Assembly: GCA_947095585.1 (NCBI GenBank)
Contig: OX352761.1
Coordinates: forward strand, 63,378,882 to 63,442,881
DNA from: Nephrocerus scutellatus
Lineage: Eukaryota > Arthropoda > Insecta > Diptera > Pipunculidae
Length of the DNA: 64,000 nucleotides
Direction of reading: 5' to 3'
Both the position numbers and the translations under genes were made by a program. Of the stretch, positions 34,831 to 44,575 are shown one piece after another. Below the pieces are notes generated by a model. It did no database searches and was not told the origin of the DNA. It was given only the letters and a program-made list of their open reading frames with translations. Every line of letters starts with the position of its first letter. The stretch's first letter is position 1.

Positions 34831-35413
34831 TGTAGTGTATATCCACAATTGATACACACCACCCAAATAAACACAAACCAAATGTCAATACAAACACCAC
34901 ACACAATCAGTAACATTCACAAAACAAATAATTACATCACAACATAAACAAAGCACACGTGATCGGCAAGCACCGACACGGTGCACTATGATTCATACAC
35001 AACAAGTAGAATATTTGCATCGTGCCCTACTATAGCATTAACTTTCAAGTGCATCAATAATGAGCACACTATTGTACATAACGAAACTATTTCAAGTGCA
35101 TCGATGACGATGCACTGCATTAGTTACATACATATTTACTATTAGTAGATAAGAAATTTACATTGTTAGAATTAGTATAAAAGAAGTAGATTTCACAGAA
35201 TAAAAACAGAGTTAAACATACACCCGAAAAGAGCGTATCTTTTACTTCTCACACATCTTGCAGTGGATTCTGATCCTACTTTGCAAAGCCGCTGGTTGCA
35301 GCTTACTGCTTAGCGAAACCACACCAACATAGTTTGTCCAACGGCTTAGTTTTTACATTACAACTTTACATCGTCAGTCCTACCATTACACGACGAGTAA
35401 ACATACCTTTACA
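34831..35413 (+). mobile_element. Solo LTR inserted in Gypsy-2 LTR2
   Basis: Starts TGTAGTGTATATCC and ends CCTTTACA, 583 bp, flanked by ATAT at 34827-34830 and 35414-35417. LTR1 and LTR3 show the unoccupied site (ggtatatcgctc). A TATAAAAG box at 35176 and AATAAA at 35199 suggest plus-strand orientation. It carries repeated aagtgcatc motifs. TG..CA ends and the 4-bp duplication fit an LTR retroelement. The family was not recognised and no internal part is present. Confidence 0.88.
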
Positions 35414-36209
35414 ATATCGCTCTTCTGTTGTTGGTACTTTTCGGGTGTTGCAATAGGTAATCTCGTTCGGTTGGTGTTGCTCGGCTTCTATGATCTTGGT
35501 GTTGTTTGGCTGCATATTTCGGGTTGTTGTTGGTATGTTTTTTTTATCAGCGTTTGATCCTGATAGGTTGTTTTTCGGTGAACCCTGTCGGCTGTGTGTG
35601 TGGTGATCTGATCTTTCTCACACTGTGGTGGTGGTTGTTTGCATTTGCCACCATCTGTATGGTTTGCCGATTTCTGTGACTTAGTCATGACTCCTTCTCA
35701 GTATTCTACTCTCCCATGCGAGTGCAGCGTCTGTGGTTCTCCGTCTCTTCCCCCCCCCCCCCCCCCTTCTTAATATAAGTTTCGTACATTAAGAGTTTCT
35801 GTGTGGATGTTCGAAAGTTGACAAAACGAGGGGAAATCTAAAAACGGCGAAATCAAATTGCTCTCGCTCTATTTGTGAGAGTTGGGTGGCTAGGAGAAAT
35901 TAAATTCTATTTGTTTTGAAATGTTCTCTTAAATTTTATTGTACATCAATTTCATTGTGATAACAAAATAAAAGAAAAGAAATGTAACTCCCAGTCGTGT
36001 GGGAAAATTTTGTGTGACAGAATTTTTCCTCACACCTCCCTGTTGCTCAGGCGGACGCTGACCTGTCCCTTCCGGGTCACCATAACACTGAAACGGGTGT
36101 CTCCATGGTGGTGGAAGAACTGTAGGCGGCGGAGGTTCCCCGTTCTTATTTTTGCTTTTTCCACAATTATCCTCGCTTGCAATTCGTAGGGCCAGGCTTC
36201 TGTGGTTGT

Positions 36210-37158
36210 TTAACTGTCTTGGCTGATGTCGCTCCCTGTAAGCGACAGTGCGTCGCCTCGTTCGCTCTCCATGCTTGGGGTGGTGGGGTGTTCGACTCCT
36301 GGTTTCGGCCTCGGTGGTGGTGTGTATGTACTGCTGATATCCATGCCACTGTTCTCGCTGTTTAGGGTGTCGTCTTTGTTGTTACCACTGTCGCTGCCGT
36401 TGTTGTTGCTGTGGCGGCTGCTGCTACTGCTGTTGGTACTGCTGCTGCGGTTACTACTGCTGCTGCTGCTAGTACTGCTGCTGCGGCTACTACTGCTGCT
36501 GCTGCTACTACTGCTGCTTTCATAACGTCGGTGGCGACTCCTAGGACTGCGGCTTCTATTGCTGTGGCGTGGCGTTCGGCCTGTTGGCCTCTCGATTGTT
36601 GTTCCCTCTTTTGCCATCGCTCAGGCCAATGTCGGGGAGTCTTATGGATGGGTCCGTGTGTTCCTTGATTACACTGGCAATTGTAGCTCTTTTTCCCATG
36701 GCGCTTTCCAATGACATCTTTTGTGCTGGTGATTCGGTCCCTGCAACTCCCCATGTCATGACTTTCTCCGCGGCTTCCACGAGAAATACCCCACAGTCGG
36801 TCAAGTTTGGTTGTTGTGGGATTTCCACGTAGTTGCTCCGGAAGCAGTGCTGGAACTCTTGCCAGGTCCTGTGGCGTCCCTGCGTCCGGTGTTGCTGAAT
36901 GGCATATCCTCTTATGATCTGCACCACTTCGTCTCGCCGTGCTGTCGCTAAGGAATCGTATACGTCGACCGTGGCGCAGTCCGGAATACCCGGGTTGGTG
37001 ACCGCCACGAGATACCAGTGCTCGCGGTCAGACACGGGCACTCTGGCTAGGTCGCTCTAGATGAATTTGAAGTGGCGGTCCCACCTGCTTACTAGTGCAC
37101 TCCGTCTCCTGGCCACGGTCTCTTCGTCCTCTTGTGGCGTTGGCTGATATTGCTGCAT
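36210..37158 (-). pseudogene. Ulp1/SENP-like ORF, Gypsy-2 copy 2 (three lesions)
   Basis: Counterpart of 28264-29058 with the same catalytic residues (REHWYLV, VYDSL, QPNLTDCGVF). A CAG-to-TAG stop in FI*SDLA, before the His, truncates translation. An 11-bp deletion near 36580 shifts the frame at the start of the Arg/Ser tail. Beyond it the tail stays open past the stop of copy 1 and continues into KDDTLNSENSGMDISS and a proline-rich end, stopping at 36210. It shows the ancestral C-terminus. Confidence 0.85.
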
Positions 37159-37231
37159 TTTTGCTTTCTTTGCCTTCTTTACTTTAGGTGTCTGGAGATG
37201 ATCGATGATCACTTGTGACTATTTTACTTGA

Positions 37232-38692
37232 TTAATTTTTACTCAGCACGAAAACAAGTTGCGGGACCTGTGTTCCGTTGATTTTCCTCATACTCTTGTT
37301 CCCTGTTCGCCAGCTATTCGACGGAATATGCCGATCGTTCTGGTGTTTGTTTTCGGGATGTTTCATTGTAGTGTCTTCGTGTCGCTGTTGTGTGTGAAGG
37401 GGAATTGTTGTTGTGACGCGGTTTGTTTTTTCTGTTTCCTGTGGGCAGTTTTCATGGAAGTTTTTTAACTCATTTACGTGTGCAGTGCGATCCTTAGTCT
37501 TTCCTTGCTTTCTTAATCTTACGAAGACTGGTGAGACGAAATCCATTACGCAAGAGGGTCCATCGTATTTCGGAGCTAATTTACTGGCGAATCCTTCTGC
37601 CGCCTTTAGTAGATGATGTTGCTTGACTAGAACTAGTTTCCCAATCTCTGGTTTACAGGGACGTCGCCTTAAGTTGTAGTGGCGGGCTTGGTCCTTAGCT
37701 GCTCGTTCCAGATTCCGTCGCACTATCTCGAAGATCTCCTTCATATCGGCCCTTCTTCGGGAGCTTTGATTAACGTGCCTGTCCCGGGAGTTATTTCGTC
37801 ATACAATGCATGCGGGAGGCGTGGTTCTCGTCCTTGCGTCAAAAAGTCTGGGCTGTACCCCGTTGAATCCTGGATGCTGGAGTTTATGGCCAGCATGACT
37901 TCGGGTAGTTTTTCGTCCCAAGTGCGCTGTTGTGCCCCTGACAGTTGGGCGATGATGGTTTTGACAGTTCGATTGGCTCGTTCAGTAGGGTTCTCTTGGG
38001 GGGGTGTATGGCGCCGTGAACTGTTAGCGAACACCCATGGCCTCCAGGAACCGACGAAATCCTCTGCTGCTGAATTGTGCCCCGTTGTCTGTAATTAGGA
38101 TCTTTGGGACACCATACCGAGCCAGTATACGTTCGCGGAACGCCTTTTGGACCCCTACCGTCGTTGCCCTTCGCATGGGGATTAGTTCGACCCACTTCGA
38201 AAACCGATCGAAGAAAACTAAAAGCATAGTATTCCCGTGTTTGGATCTAGGAAGTGGTCCAACGAAGTCGCTGCACAACGTGGCCCATGGTTCGTCGGCT
38301 ACTTGTGTAAGCATTTTCCCTGCTGCCTGTCGTTGACTGGGCTTTTAACGCTGACAACTTTCGCACCTTTTTACGTGCTGACGAATGTCGCGAAACATGC
38401 CCGGCCAGTAATACCGACCACATATTCGCGCTGTGGTCTTTCGAATTCCCAGGTGTCCTGCTGATGCGCTGTCTTGGTTCTCCTGTATCACTCGACTTCG
38501 AAGCGTACTTGGTACGCACAGCTTCCACGGTGCTGTGTCCTCGTCTCCCGCGCGCTGACCTATATGTCGGTATAACTGCTTGCCTTCAATCACGTAATCC
38601 GGGAATTTAGCTGGGTTCTCTTTGACTTGATGAATCTTGTTTTGTAGCCAGTGACAGTTTGGTTGTTCCGCGTGTTCCCCGCAGGCTGTCAT
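37232..38692 (-). pseudogene. Gypsy-2 integrase, copy 2
   Basis: Same arrangement as copy 1: HHCC region (38692-38345), core (38314-38024, 38034-37741) and C-terminal barrel (37744-37232). Shared with copy 1: the TAA in MGVR*QFTAPY. Private: a TAA right after CESCQR and an extra G in the run near 38000-38006, which shifts the frame. Confidence 0.88.
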
Positions 38693-38750
38693 CAGCGTTT
38701 CGTGCGGCTGTCGTGACAGCGCGTCTGCGACGACGTTGAGTATGCCTCGC

Positions 38751-39902
38751 CTACTGTATATCGAACGTATATTGCTGCAGCTCTAGTGCCCATCGTGCGA
38801 TCCGTCCCGAAGGGCTGGATATGGAGTTAAGCCACTTGAGGGAGAGGTGGTCTGTTACCACCGTAAACCGATAACCTTCGACATACGCACGCATCTTCCT
38901 AATTCCCCATATGATGGCCAGACACTCCTTTTCGGTCGAAGAGTAGTTTTTCTCTGCGGGGTTCAGGTGCAGGCTGGCATACGCTATGACCCGTTCGTTG
39001 CCATCGATTTCTTGGGTGAGGACTGCCCCCAACCCGTAGTCACTTGCATCGGTTTGGAGAGAAAATTTCTGGGAAAAGTCGGGGCATGCCAGGATCGGAG
39101 CCTCGGTGAGTTTTTCCTTGAGAGTTTCGAATGCCTTCTGTTGTTCTTCTCCCCACTTCCAGTGCTTCCCTTTCTTTAGCAAATTTGTCATTGGTCGTAC
39201 GGTCTCGGCGAAGTCTGGGACAAAACGTCGGTACCACGAAGAGATGCCCAAATACCGACGCACTTCTCGAACACTTCGGGGCGGTTGGAGCTCCTTTATA
39301 GCCGCTACTTTGTCTGGATCAGTGTGTATACCTTTGCTGCTGACTACATGTCCCAGGTATCGTATCTCCGTTTTGCAGAACTCGCATTTGTCGGGATTGA
39401 TCGTTAAGTTGGCCATCTGCAGCCGCCTGAATACCTTTCGCAGGTTCTTCATGTGCTCTTCGAATGTCCTCCCGAGGTATGCAAACGCGTGAGGCTCCAT
39501 TTCCGGTCCGATGACTCGATCGAGCGCTCGCTGGAATGTCGCGGGGGCCAAGTGCAGTACGAACGGCATTACGCGCCACTGGAACAGGCCACGACCGGGG
39601 ACTGTGAAGGCAGTGTACTGTTTGCTCCTCTTCTCCATGGGTATCTACCAGTATCCATTTCGTAGATCTAGGCTGCTGATGAACTTGGCACCGCGAAGCT
39701 TTTCCAAAATGTGTTGTATCCGTGGCAGAGGATATGCATCTGGCACCGACCTTGCATTGAGCTCCCGATAGTCAATACAGTGCCTCCACTTGCCTGTATT
39801 TTTCCGTACGAGAACTATGGGCGCGCTGTGTGGGCTATGTGAGGGTTCGATGCACCCCTTTTCCAATAACTCGTCAATTTCTTTGTTGATTATTTCCTGC
39901 AT
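38751..39902 (-). pseudogene. Gypsy-2 RT/RNase H, copy 2
   Basis: The RT starts MQEIINKEIDELLEKGC at 39902. A TGGCAG-to-TGGTAG change stops it at NGYW* (39643), and the frame then continues to 38751. The catalytic loop is deleted exactly as in copy 1 (AFAYLGRTFEEH). RNase H is complete: QTDASDYGLGAVLTQ, KECLAIIWGIRKM, VTDHLSLKWL. Thus this copy has lost polymerase activity but keeps the RNase H sequence. Confidence 0.9.
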
Positions 39903-40538
39903 CGGGGAAAGTAACGTTGCTTTATTGGGCGTTCGTCCTGCATGATAATTCGGTGTTCGGTGATATTGGAAACTGCGGGTAGCTGGTCGAACCTTTTGAA
40001 CTCCTGGTATAGGAAAGCTGCAAGCTTTTCCTCGTCTGTCCGTGGTGTTGTCTGAGCGATGGTGTATTGGCGGATGTGTTCTGCGGGCTCTGCTCCGTGT
40101 TGCAGTTGTACTGTCTGACCGCCGCAGCTTAGACGGGCCTCCGCCCGTGACAAAAAGTCCAAGCCCAGGATCACATCGTCCATTGCATCTGGGAGGATCA
40201 GGAACTGAAACTGGATCTCTCTATTCCCTATCCTGACATCTAGCTGTAGGGCCTCTCGAATCAGTTTGGGTGTTCCTTCGGCCATACGCACAGTCACATC
40301 AACGGGTAAACTTTTGGTTGTGCCCCTTCGCTCCTCCGCAAAACGTTCGCTTACAAAACTCCTGGTGGCCCTGGTGTCGATTGTGGCTTTTACAAGCGTT
40401 CCGCCTAGAGTGATGGTAGCGAATATCCGATTGGAATCGAATGCGAGAAAATTTACTGGGTATGAGGTGTCGGTCTTGGGGGTTCCGTGGCACCTCGGTT
40501 CTGAGGGTCCCCTTGTCCGTTTCCCGACCGTTCGACAC
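39890..40538 (-). pseudogene. Gypsy-2 aspartic protease, copy 2
   Basis: KATIDTRATRSFVS as in copy 1 (Arg for the catalytic-loop Gly), then ILPDAMDDVILGLDFL. It overlaps the end of gag in a different frame, compatible with a frameshift for pol expression. It ends at the shared 10-bp deletion (FPRCRK). Confidence 0.86.
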
Positions 40539-41571
40539 GTTTTCGGCAGCATTCTACAGTCCGATTGTTTCGCAGGCCGCAGTCCCAGCAGAAGAGGATT
40601 TGGGGGCTGCGACAGTCCCGTCTCATGTGTCCGTCCTGGCCACATCGCAGGCAGGCCGTCCTGACGTTTATCCGTGCTTTCGCGTTCTGCGCCACCATGA
40701 AGTTCCTTTCGGGTTGTCTGGTTCGAGGTGGAGGTCTAATGGGTTCCGTTGTTCCGGCGATGCCTTCGAAGTCTTCTGCCAGGCCGATGAGCTCGTGTAG
40801 GTCTCTCAAGTCCTTCCTCCGGATGTAATACTGGTATTCTTGCCGACAATTCCGAAAAATCCTCTCGACCTGCTGTGCACTAGTGTAATGCGCGTGCCTC
40901 ATTAGGTTCTGCATCACGATTACGAAGTCTTTAAAACGTTCCTTCGGTTTTTGCCGGCGTTGGCGTTGGTCGTCCAAGTGTTCCCAGAACCTGGTGGGCA
41001 GGAAGAACTGTAGAAAGTCCGCTGTAAACGCTTTCCAATTATCCCTTTTTTGGTTATTGTTGCGGAACCACAACAAAACACGGTCGCGGAGTAGTTCAGG
41101 CATAGTTCTGGGCAGGAGGTCATTGTTTACGCAGTAGGCGTCGGCGAGTTCTTCCAGCCTTTCAATGAACTGAAGAGGTTCCTTCCCTCCATCGTACCTT
41201 ACCGACCATTTCCTTACTTGGTCCATTATCTGGGCGTATGATATAGTCGCCGTCTCGGTCCTGTTTCGTGTCAGAGCTACTTCAGATATTATCGGCGATG
41301 CTGCTCTGATGGCTGCCTTTGGATCGTCGCTCCCTCTAGCTTCCGATGGGTCCAAAGTTAGTAGGGGAAATGGCGATGGGCTGCGTCTGTGTTTCTCTTC
41401 TAATTCGCTTAGGCGTGTTTCGTCCTCAGACGTGACGTCCCGTCCTGAGACGTAGTTGGAAAATCTCTTCCTCAACTCTTCTAGTGCGCCGCTGTTGTCT
41501 AGGCTGAACTCGCTCATGTAGTTCTTCAGCTCCTCTTTCGATAACGTATATATCCAACTGGTCTTAACCAT
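40453..41571 (-). CDS. Gypsy-2 Gag, copy 2, uninterrupted
   Basis: 372 codons from ATG 41571 (MVKTSWIYTLSKEEL). Residues ~9-41 are a SAP-like motif (SKEELKNYMSEFSLDNSG, LEELRKRFSNYV). The Gag core covers ~115-270 (VRKWSVRYDGG, LLWFRNNNQKRDNW, FFLPTRFWEHLDD). A CCHC knuckle CLRCGQDGHMRRDC and a second CWDC..CC motif lie near the C-terminus. It sits 66 bp after the primer-binding site in element order. This is the only uninterrupted Gag of the window's Gypsy elements. Role: RNA binding and particle assembly. Pol follows in an overlapping different frame. Confidence 0.88.
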   Translation of the reverse strand: MVKTSWIYTLSKEELKNYMSEFSLDNSGALEELRKRFSNYVSGRDVTSEDETRLSELEEKHRRSPSPFPLLTLDPSEARGSDDPKAAIRAASPIISEVALTRNRTETATISYAQIMDQVRKWSVRYDGGKEPLQFIERLEELADAYCVNNDLLPRTMPELLRDRVLLWFRNNNQKRDNWKAFTADFLQFFLPTRFWEHLDDQRQRRQKPKERFKDFVIVMQNLMRHAHYTSAQQVERIFRNCRQEYQYYIRRKDLRDLHELIGLAEDFEGIAGTTEPIRPPPRTRQPERNFMVAQNAKARINVRTACLRCGQDGHMRRDCRSPQILFCWDCGLRNNRTVECCRKRVERSGNGQGDPQNRGATEPPRPTPHTQ

Positions 41572-41636
41572 CTTGGTTTTATACTGGTATTATTAGATTT
41601 TTGACTTTATTAGTGTATTCTTACTAAATTCCAGGG

Positions 41637-41653
41637 TCCCTGCTCGGGCGCCA
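41637..41653 (-). other. Primer-binding site, Gypsy-2 copy 2
   Basis: Minus-strand TGGCGCCCGAGCAGGGA, two bases from LTR3 at 41656. Confidence 0.88.
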
Positions 41654-41655
41654 AT

Positions 41656-43763
41656 TGTAACGAGGTTTTCCAGCCGGGGTAAAACTCAGTGTGACCAGGG
41701 TTCTTTGTTTATAGGGTCGTTACAATAAAAAGAATTTATTTGTTTGGGGAATGGAATTCGATCTTTTATTCTCTTCTTTCAGTTAACAATTATTTATTTG
41801 TGTAAATTCAAGTGTAATGTTTATAATATCCGGTCGTATCCTCGGCGGCGGTGTATATATGCTGGCGAAGAATAGTACCGGGGGGCGTTGGTGTTGACTA
41901 TGTGGGTGGCGAGCGCGGTGTCGTACTAGCGGTGGGACCTTTGTACCCCTTTGGCTGTAGTATCAATGTTTGCTTAGGTTTGGCGTTAAGCGTGGGCGCA
42001 ATGGTAAGGATATCTCTCTTGAACCATTAATGCGATGAATTTCTAGCGTTAAGCGTGTGGACGTAATGGTAAGGATATCTCTCTTGAACCATTAATGCGA
42101 CGAATTTCTAGCGTTAAGCGTGTGGACGTAATGTTAAGGATATCTCTCTTGAACCATTAATGCGATGAATTTCTAGCGTTAAGCGTGTGGACGTAATGGT
42201 AAGGATATCTCTCTTGAACCATTAATGTGACGAATTTCTAGCGTTAAGCGTGTGGACGTAATGGTAAGGATATATCTCTTGAACCATTAATGTGACGAAT
42301 TTCTAGCGTTAAGCGTGTGGACGTAATGGTAAGGATATCTCTCTTGAACCATTAATGCGACGAATTTCTAGCGTTAAGCGTGTGGACGTAATGGTAAGGA
42401 TATCTCTCTTGAACCATTAATGCGACGAATTTCTAGCGTTAAGCGTGTGGACGTAATGGTAAGGATATCTCTCTTGACCCATTAATGCGACGAATTTCTA
42501 GCGTTAAGCGTGTGGACGTAATGGTAAGGATATCTTTCTTGAACCATTAATGCGACGAATTTCTAGCGTTAAGCGTGTGGACGTAATGGTAAGGATATCT
42601 CTCTTGAACCATTAATGCGACGAATTTCTAGCGTTAAGCCTGTGAACGTAATGGTAAGGATATCTCTCTTGAACCATTAATGCGAGGAATTACTAAGCGA
42701 GTTGCTAGTACTAGGAATCACAGGGAAGGAAAGAAGACTGGTTGTCGGAATTTCCTGCCTTTTATATGTTTTTGAATCGGTTGGAAAGGTCCTGTTATCT
42801 CTGAACCATGGGACGATCGATGTTGTTTGGTTCCCACGGTCGGTCCGAGATCCCGTTGTAGCTATGCTCATTGTGTTTTGTTGTTCCGTTAAATCATTCG
42901 ATTTTTGTGTTGTTTTGTCCAGCTCTGTACCTGTTGTTGTTGTATTCCTGCGTTGCAGAAATCAAAGCATAATTTGGGTTTCTCTTTGTTTGTCAGTGTA
43001 CTGTTGTTCTGCTCATCGTGTTGTTTGTTGTTGTTGTGTCTTGGTGCGAAAATTTGTTTGCAATATGTGAATTCATTTGGGTTGCGTTGCTTGGCTTAGC
43101 TCTGTGTGTGGGTTTTGTTGTTGTTCGTGGCTCAGTTCTGTGCATGGGTTTTGTTGTTGTTCGTGGCTCAGTTCTGTGCGTGGGTTTTGTTGTTGTTCGG
43201 CAGCGTTTTCGGGTTGTTGTTGCTGTGTTGTTCGGTATATCGCTCTTCTGTTGTTGGTACTTTTCGGGTGTTGCAATAGGTAATCTCGTTCGGTTGGTGT
43301 TGCTCGGCTTCTATGATCTTGGTGTTGTTTGGCTGCATATTTCGGGTTGTTGTTGGTATGTTTTTTTTTATCAGCGTTTGATCCTGATATGTTGATTTTC
43401 GGTGAACCCTGTCGGCTGTGTGTGTGGTGATCTCCTCAGTATTCTGCTCTCCCATGCGAGTGTAGCGTCGGTGGTTCTCCGTCTCTTTCCCCCCCTTCTA
43501 AATATAAGTTTCGTACATTAAGAGTTTCTGTGTGGATGTTCGAAAGTTGCCAAAACGAGGGGAAATCTAAAAACGGCGAAATCAAATTGCTCTCGCTCTG
43601 TTTGTGAGAGTTGGGAGGCTAGGAGAAATGAAATTCTATTTGTTTTGAAATGTTCTCTTAAATTTTATTGTACATCAATTTCATTGTGATAACAAAATAA
43701 AAGAAAAGAAATGTAACTCCCAGTCGTGTGGGAAAATTTTGTGTGACAGAATTTTTCCTCACA
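41656..43763 (-). repeat. Gypsy-2 LTR3 (5' LTR of copy 2)
   Basis: TGTAACGAGG to tttttcctcACA, 2108 bp. It has ~11 units of the 65-bp repeat (41981-42687) and the unoccupied site of the solo LTR. Near 43432 it lacks ~90 bp present in the other two LTRs. It is followed by the right TGTG duplication. Confidence 0.9.
41981..42687. repeat. 65-bp minisatellite in LTR3, ~11 units
   Basis: Same repeat as in LTR1 and LTR2. Copy number differs between the three LTRs (about 16, 10 and 11). Confidence 0.9.
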
Positions 43764-44020
43764 TGTGGAAAAAAGCGATAAAACAGTGACAGACAGGAAA
43801 CATGCCTACGATGTTCAAGTAATTCGATTGTTTTCGCGGTATGTACGTCACCAATAAGTTTTAACGCGCGGTTTTGAACTCTGTCTAGTAGATGCAATGT
43901 TGTCTTGGGGGCACCTGAACAGACAATACAGTTGTATTCAAGTTTAGGGCGAATATTCGCCTTGTAAATAGTAGCCAGATCTGAAGGAGTAAAGTACATC
44001 TTGCACCGTTTTAGGAAACC
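43764..44020 (-). pseudogene. LINE RT C-terminal fragment, right of the Gypsy-2 array
   Basis: Minus-strand MYFTPSDLATIYKANIRPKL, then CSGAPKTTLHLLDRVQNRAL and LSLFYRFF. This is the block after the RT of CR1-type LINEs (compare NFYFTPSEVLRLYKSYVRP in the LINE at 24103). It continues at 25398-25250 when the Gypsy-2 array is removed. Confidence 0.82.
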
Positions 44021-44039
44021 TAAACATCTCGCAGCATTT

Positions 44040-44575
44040 TTGGCGATGGTCTGGAATTTAGGTAACTAAGCAATTTCTCAAGAGATTCCCATAAAATTCG
44101 GTATGTAGGACTAAGATGCGACTATAAGACTTATTCCTATTGATATACTGGAATATCATCATTATGGTCTGAAATTTCGGGAACAAAACAATTGCTCAAC
44201 TGATTCGCATGAAATTCGGTATTGGACTAAGAGGCGAATATATCACTTGTTCCCATGGAAATTCTGGAATATGATCACTATGGTGTGAAGTTTCGGGAAC
44301 AAAGCAATTTCTCAAGCGATTCGCATAAAATTCGGTATGTAGGACTAAGATGCGACTAAACGACTTGTTCCTATGGAAATTATGGAATATGATCATTATG
44401 GTCTGGAATTTCGGGAACAAAGCAATTTATCAAGCGAATCGCTTGAAATTTGGTTTGTAGGACTAAGATGCGACTATAAGACTTGTTCCGATGGCAATTC
44501 TGGAATATGATCATTATGGTCTGGAATTTCGGTATCAAAGCAATTTCTCACGAGATTCGGATGAAATTTGGCATT
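44040..44575. repeat. ~118-bp satellite array, 4-5 units
   Basis: Inverted orientation of the unit gaatcgcttgagaaattgct, ..., ccagaatttccataggaaca, agtcttatagtcgcatctta, gtcctacataccgaatttca. Units are diverged by several bases each. It separates two LINE fragments. Confidence 0.82.

Larger units (their letters stand above)
33314..36034 (-). repeat. Gypsy-2 LTR2, shared middle LTR
   Basis: TGTAACGAGG to tttttcctcACA, 2721 bp. It serves as 5' LTR of copy 1 and 3' LTR of copy 2. It holds ~10 units of the 65-bp repeat (33637-34275), the 36-bp TGTT-rich repeat and a C run at ~35750. A 583-bp foreign solo LTR (34831-35413) accounts for its extra length. A purine tract follows at 36035. Confidence 0.9.
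25399..43763 (-). mobile_element. Gypsy-2 tandem: LTR-internal-LTR-internal-LTR
   Basis: 18,365 bp on the minus strand. Three LTRs (25399-27923, 33314-36034, 41656-43763) enclose two internal regions, with one shared middle LTR. The outer flanks carry TGTG at 25395-25398 and 43764-43767, a 4-bp target duplication, and the interrupted LINE resumes on each side. This form is expected from unequal exchange between LTRs after a single insertion. Both internal regions share the same disabling changes. Confidence 0.92.
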
